Assembly: GCA_024690265.1 (NCBI GenBank)
Contig: JAILCW010000065.1
Coordinates: 1 to 35,289 of the forward strand
Source: Lachnospiraceae bacterium
Lineage (GTDB): Bacteria; Bacillota; Clostridia; Lachnospirales; Lachnospiraceae
Direction of reading: 5' to 3'
DNA length: 35,289 bases
How positions within the stretch are numbered: position 1 is the stretch's first letter; the number at the start of each line of letters is the position of its first letter. Positions 33,689 through 35,289 of this stretch are shown here, one piece after another. A model generated the notes under the pieces. The model searched no databases, was not told the DNA's origin, and was given only the letters and a program-made list of their open reading frames with translations. The translations under genes and the position numbers were made by a program.

Positions 33689-34435
33689 ATGACAGGCATA
33701 GAAATTACACTATTAGTGATTGGCGCGATATTTTTTATTGGCAGCTTCTTCGTTACGGAGAAGCTGTCTTCTTCTGATGTGGAGCATATTCAGAAGATGA
33801 GTGAGAAGGAAGTCCATGTGATTGTAGAAAAGGCCATGGGACGCGCTGCGGACGAGATTGATCGCCGTATTGAGAATACTTTAAGCAATGCGGTGATGGA
33901 TTTAGAGAATAAATCCGACAAAGAAACCAACGAAAAAATCTTTGCAATTAATGAGTATTCCGATACGGTATTGGACTCCATGAACAAGTCTCATGATGAA
34001 GTAATGTTCCTGTATAACATGCTCAACGAAAAGCAGGAGAAGATTACAAAACTTACGGAGGAGTTACAGCAGTCTGAATCCAATCTGCGTGCCATTAAGG
34101 AAGATGTCAAAAATATGCTGGAAGATTATGAGTCAATGAAGGGTTCTCCGATTTCTGATACTGCAAAAGACATTGCTAGTACCATGGAGGATACGGTTGT
34201 CCCTGAGGATGTGCGCAAGGCAGTGGAAGAGAATATGGAATCTTTGAAACAGGTATTCATGCACAAAATCGAGGATGAGCAGGAGAGTGTTTCATCTGAA
34301 GAAGATGATAATGATCGAATCATCCAAATGTTTAAGGAAGGCTATAGCGAAATCGAAATTGCGAAAAAGATGGGCAAAGGCCTTGGTGAGATAAAATTGG
34401 TTTTGGGTCTCTTTGATGATGACTATAATTCTTAA
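33689..34435 (+). CDS. SwrB-like coiled-coil protein (DUF6115 type)
   Basis: The 248-residue product has one N-terminal membrane helix (IEITLLVIGAIFFIGSFFVT, about 4-23), a long cytoplasmic coiled coil (about 30-155) and a C-terminal helix-turn-helix-like motif (RIIQMFKEGYSEIEIAKKMG, then KGLGEIKLVLGL, about 210-241). The same plan is seen in B. subtilis SwrB, encoded directly after sigD, which helps the FliP gate mature. Here three genes after sigD, it is a likely counterpart; sequence similarity outside the C-terminal motif is low. Function is inferred. Confidence 0.75.
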   Translation: MTGIEITLLVIGAIFFIGSFFVTEKLSSSDVEHIQKMSEKEVHVIVEKAMGRAADEIDRRIENTLSNAVMDLENKSDKETNEKIFAINEYSDTVLDSMNKSHDEVMFLYNMLNEKQEKITKLTEELQQSESNLRAIKEDVKNMLEDYESMKGSPISDTAKDIASTMEDTVVPEDVRKAVEENMESLKQVFMHKIEDEQESVSSEEDDNDRIIQMFKEGYSEIEIAKKMGKGLGEIKLVLGLFDDDYNS

Positions 34436-34446
34436 GGGAGCTTACA

Positions 34447-35013
34447 ATGAAACTGAAATACTATATGCGAGGGATGGGCTTTGGCATAATTGTAACATCC
34501 CTTATTTTTCTAATAGCTATTGCTGTGAAGGAACCGTTTCAAGCGCCGAATACGACTTCTTCCGAGGAAAGCACGAAGCAAGAATCTACTGTTGCTGAAG
34601 AACAACAAAAAGACAAGAAAGATAAAAAAGAAGAAACAGATGTAGAGAAAGATGCGGAAACGTCTGAAGAAGCAGAAGAGGAGAATGCTTCTGACGTGGA
34701 AACAACAGTCGATGAACAAGGGAATACAACTACCGTAGAAAACATTCCGGGCAGTGAACCTGTGGTAACGGAGCGTGTTACGGATAACAATGGCGAAGCC
34801 AAAGAAACAGTTACCGTTACGATTGTTGGCGGGGAAGGTTCCAATGCTGTTGGATCTAAGCTACAACAGGCTGGCTTAGTAGATAGTGGTAATCGATTTA
34901 ATAATTATCTCGAAGACAACAATTATGATAATGTAATTCAACCCGGAACCTATACCATTCCGAAGGGAAGTACGTATGAAGAGGTTGCGGAAATAATTAC
35001 GAATCGTAGGTAG
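34447..35013 (+). CDS. Membrane-anchored protein with MltG/YceG-like C-terminal region
   Basis: The 188-residue product has an N-terminal membrane helix (GMGFGIIVTSLIFLIAIAVK, about 9-28), a highly charged Glu/Lys/Asp/Thr-rich stretch (about 35-110) and a C-terminal region of about 65 residues resembling the LysM-like N-terminal part of MltG/YceG lytic transglycosylases: VTIVGGEGSNAVGSKLQQAG, then IQPGTYTIPKGSTYEEVAEI. The catalytic transglycosylase domain is absent, so it is not expected to cut peptidoglycan; it may bind cell wall or a partner. It is the last gene before rpsB. Confidence 0.7.
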   Translation: MKLKYYMRGMGFGIIVTSLIFLIAIAVKEPFQAPNTTSSEESTKQESTVAEEQQKDKKDKKEETDVEKDAETSEEAEEENASDVETTVDEQGNTTTVENIPGSEPVVTERVTDNNGEAKETVTVTIVGGEGSNAVGSKLQQAGLVDSGNRFNNYLEDNNYDNVIQPGTYTIPKGSTYEEVAEIITNRR

Positions 35014-35048
35014 TTGTTTGTATTTTCGCGTTTTTATGCAGAAATCAA

Positions 35049-35077
35049 TTGCATGGGACACGAATCTATGCTACAAT
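35049..35077 (+). promoter_or_regulatory. Sigma-A promoter of rpsB
   Basis: TTGCAT (35049-35054) and TACAAT (35072-35077) are separated by 17 bases; four and five of six consensus bases match. It lies about 110 bases upstream of the rpsB start, leaving a long leader. It separates the housekeeping S2 gene from the flagellar cluster, though no clear terminator stands in front of it, so some read-through is possible. Confidence 0.7.
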
Positions 35078-35099
35078 ACCAAAGGTTCAAAATAAAACA

Positions 35100-35160
35100 C
35101 GCGTAACGATTTGGTAAATGGTGCTGATTTTTCAGTGTTTACCGGATGAGATATTACGCG
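35100..35160 (+). promoter_or_regulatory. Structured 5' leader of rpsB, possible autoregulatory RNA
   Basis: Nested inverted repeats form one extended hairpin: CGCGTAA (35100-35106) with TTACGCG (35154-35160), GGTAAA (35113-35118) with TTTACC (35138-35143), and CTGA (35124-35127) with TCAG (35132-35135) around a TTTT loop. It lies between the rpsB promoter and ribosome site, and has no T run for termination. Ribosomal protein leaders of this kind often bind their own protein product; binding by S2 is inference. Confidence 0.6.
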
Positions 35161-35169
35161 GAAGAATAA

Positions 35170-35289
<120 letters not shown>

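Overview
The window is almost entirely one large flagellar and chemotaxis (fla/che) gene cluster of a motile Firmicute. Every gene I can support lies on the + strand. Gene order closely follows the Bacillus subtilis and Clostridia fla/che operon: flgB-flgC-fliE-fliF-fliG-fliH-fliI-fliJ-motE-like-fliK-flgD-TIGR02530 gene-flgE, then motA-motB-fliL-fliM-fliY-cheY-fliO-P-Q-R-flhB-flhA-flhF-flhG-PilZ-cheB-cheA-cheW-cheC-cheD-sigD, and finally rpsB as in Bacillus. Moderate GC, strong GGAGG-type ribosome sites, motAB inside the operon, a FapA/DUF342 gene and a DUF6115/SwrB-like gene after sigD point to a Clostridia member, most likely Lachnospiraceae. The family assignment is inference from layout and protein style.

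Layout. 1-96: a sigma-A-like promoter in front of flgB. 97-10233: rod, MS ring, switch, export ATPase, hook-length and hook-cap genes, tightly packed. 10234-10387: a 153-bp structured leader before the hook gene flgE (10388-12055). 12056-12310: the longest gap, with a strong hairpin and a good sigma-A promoter, which separates the hook part from the motor/export part. 12311-24963: stator (motA, motB), fliL, switch (fliM, fliY), cheY, export gate (fliOPQR, flhB, flhA) and the flhF/flhG placement genes. 24974-30624: PilZ brake protein, cheB, cheA, cheW, cheC, cheD. 30641-34435: a small membrane protein, sigD, a FapA-family gene, a small hydrophilic protein and a SwrB-like coiled-coil protein. 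34447-35013: a membrane-anchored protein with an MltG/YceG-like C-terminal region. 35014-35187: promoter and structured leader of rpsB, which runs off the end. No stretch over 300 bases lacks a gene.

The genes build the basal body and hook, the type III export gate and the motor, and wire it to a Bacillus-type chemotaxis circuit: CheA/CheW kinase, CheY, the phosphatases FliY and CheC, the deamidase CheD and the methylesterase CheB. A c-di-GMP brake adds a second control input. SigD would then switch on late genes (flagellin, caps, receptors) located elsewhere; flgG, flgK, flgL, flgM, fliC, fliD, fliS and cheR are not in the window.

Most of this is ordinary, well-known biology and I do not see a wholly new system. 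The best leads are a CheB whose receiver domain lacks the phospho-acceptor Asp (Asn54) and the conserved Lys, a FliH with four exact-length 10-residue acidic repeats, a FlhF with an altered G3 motif, several small uncharacterised proteins around sigD, and structured leaders before flgE and rpsB.
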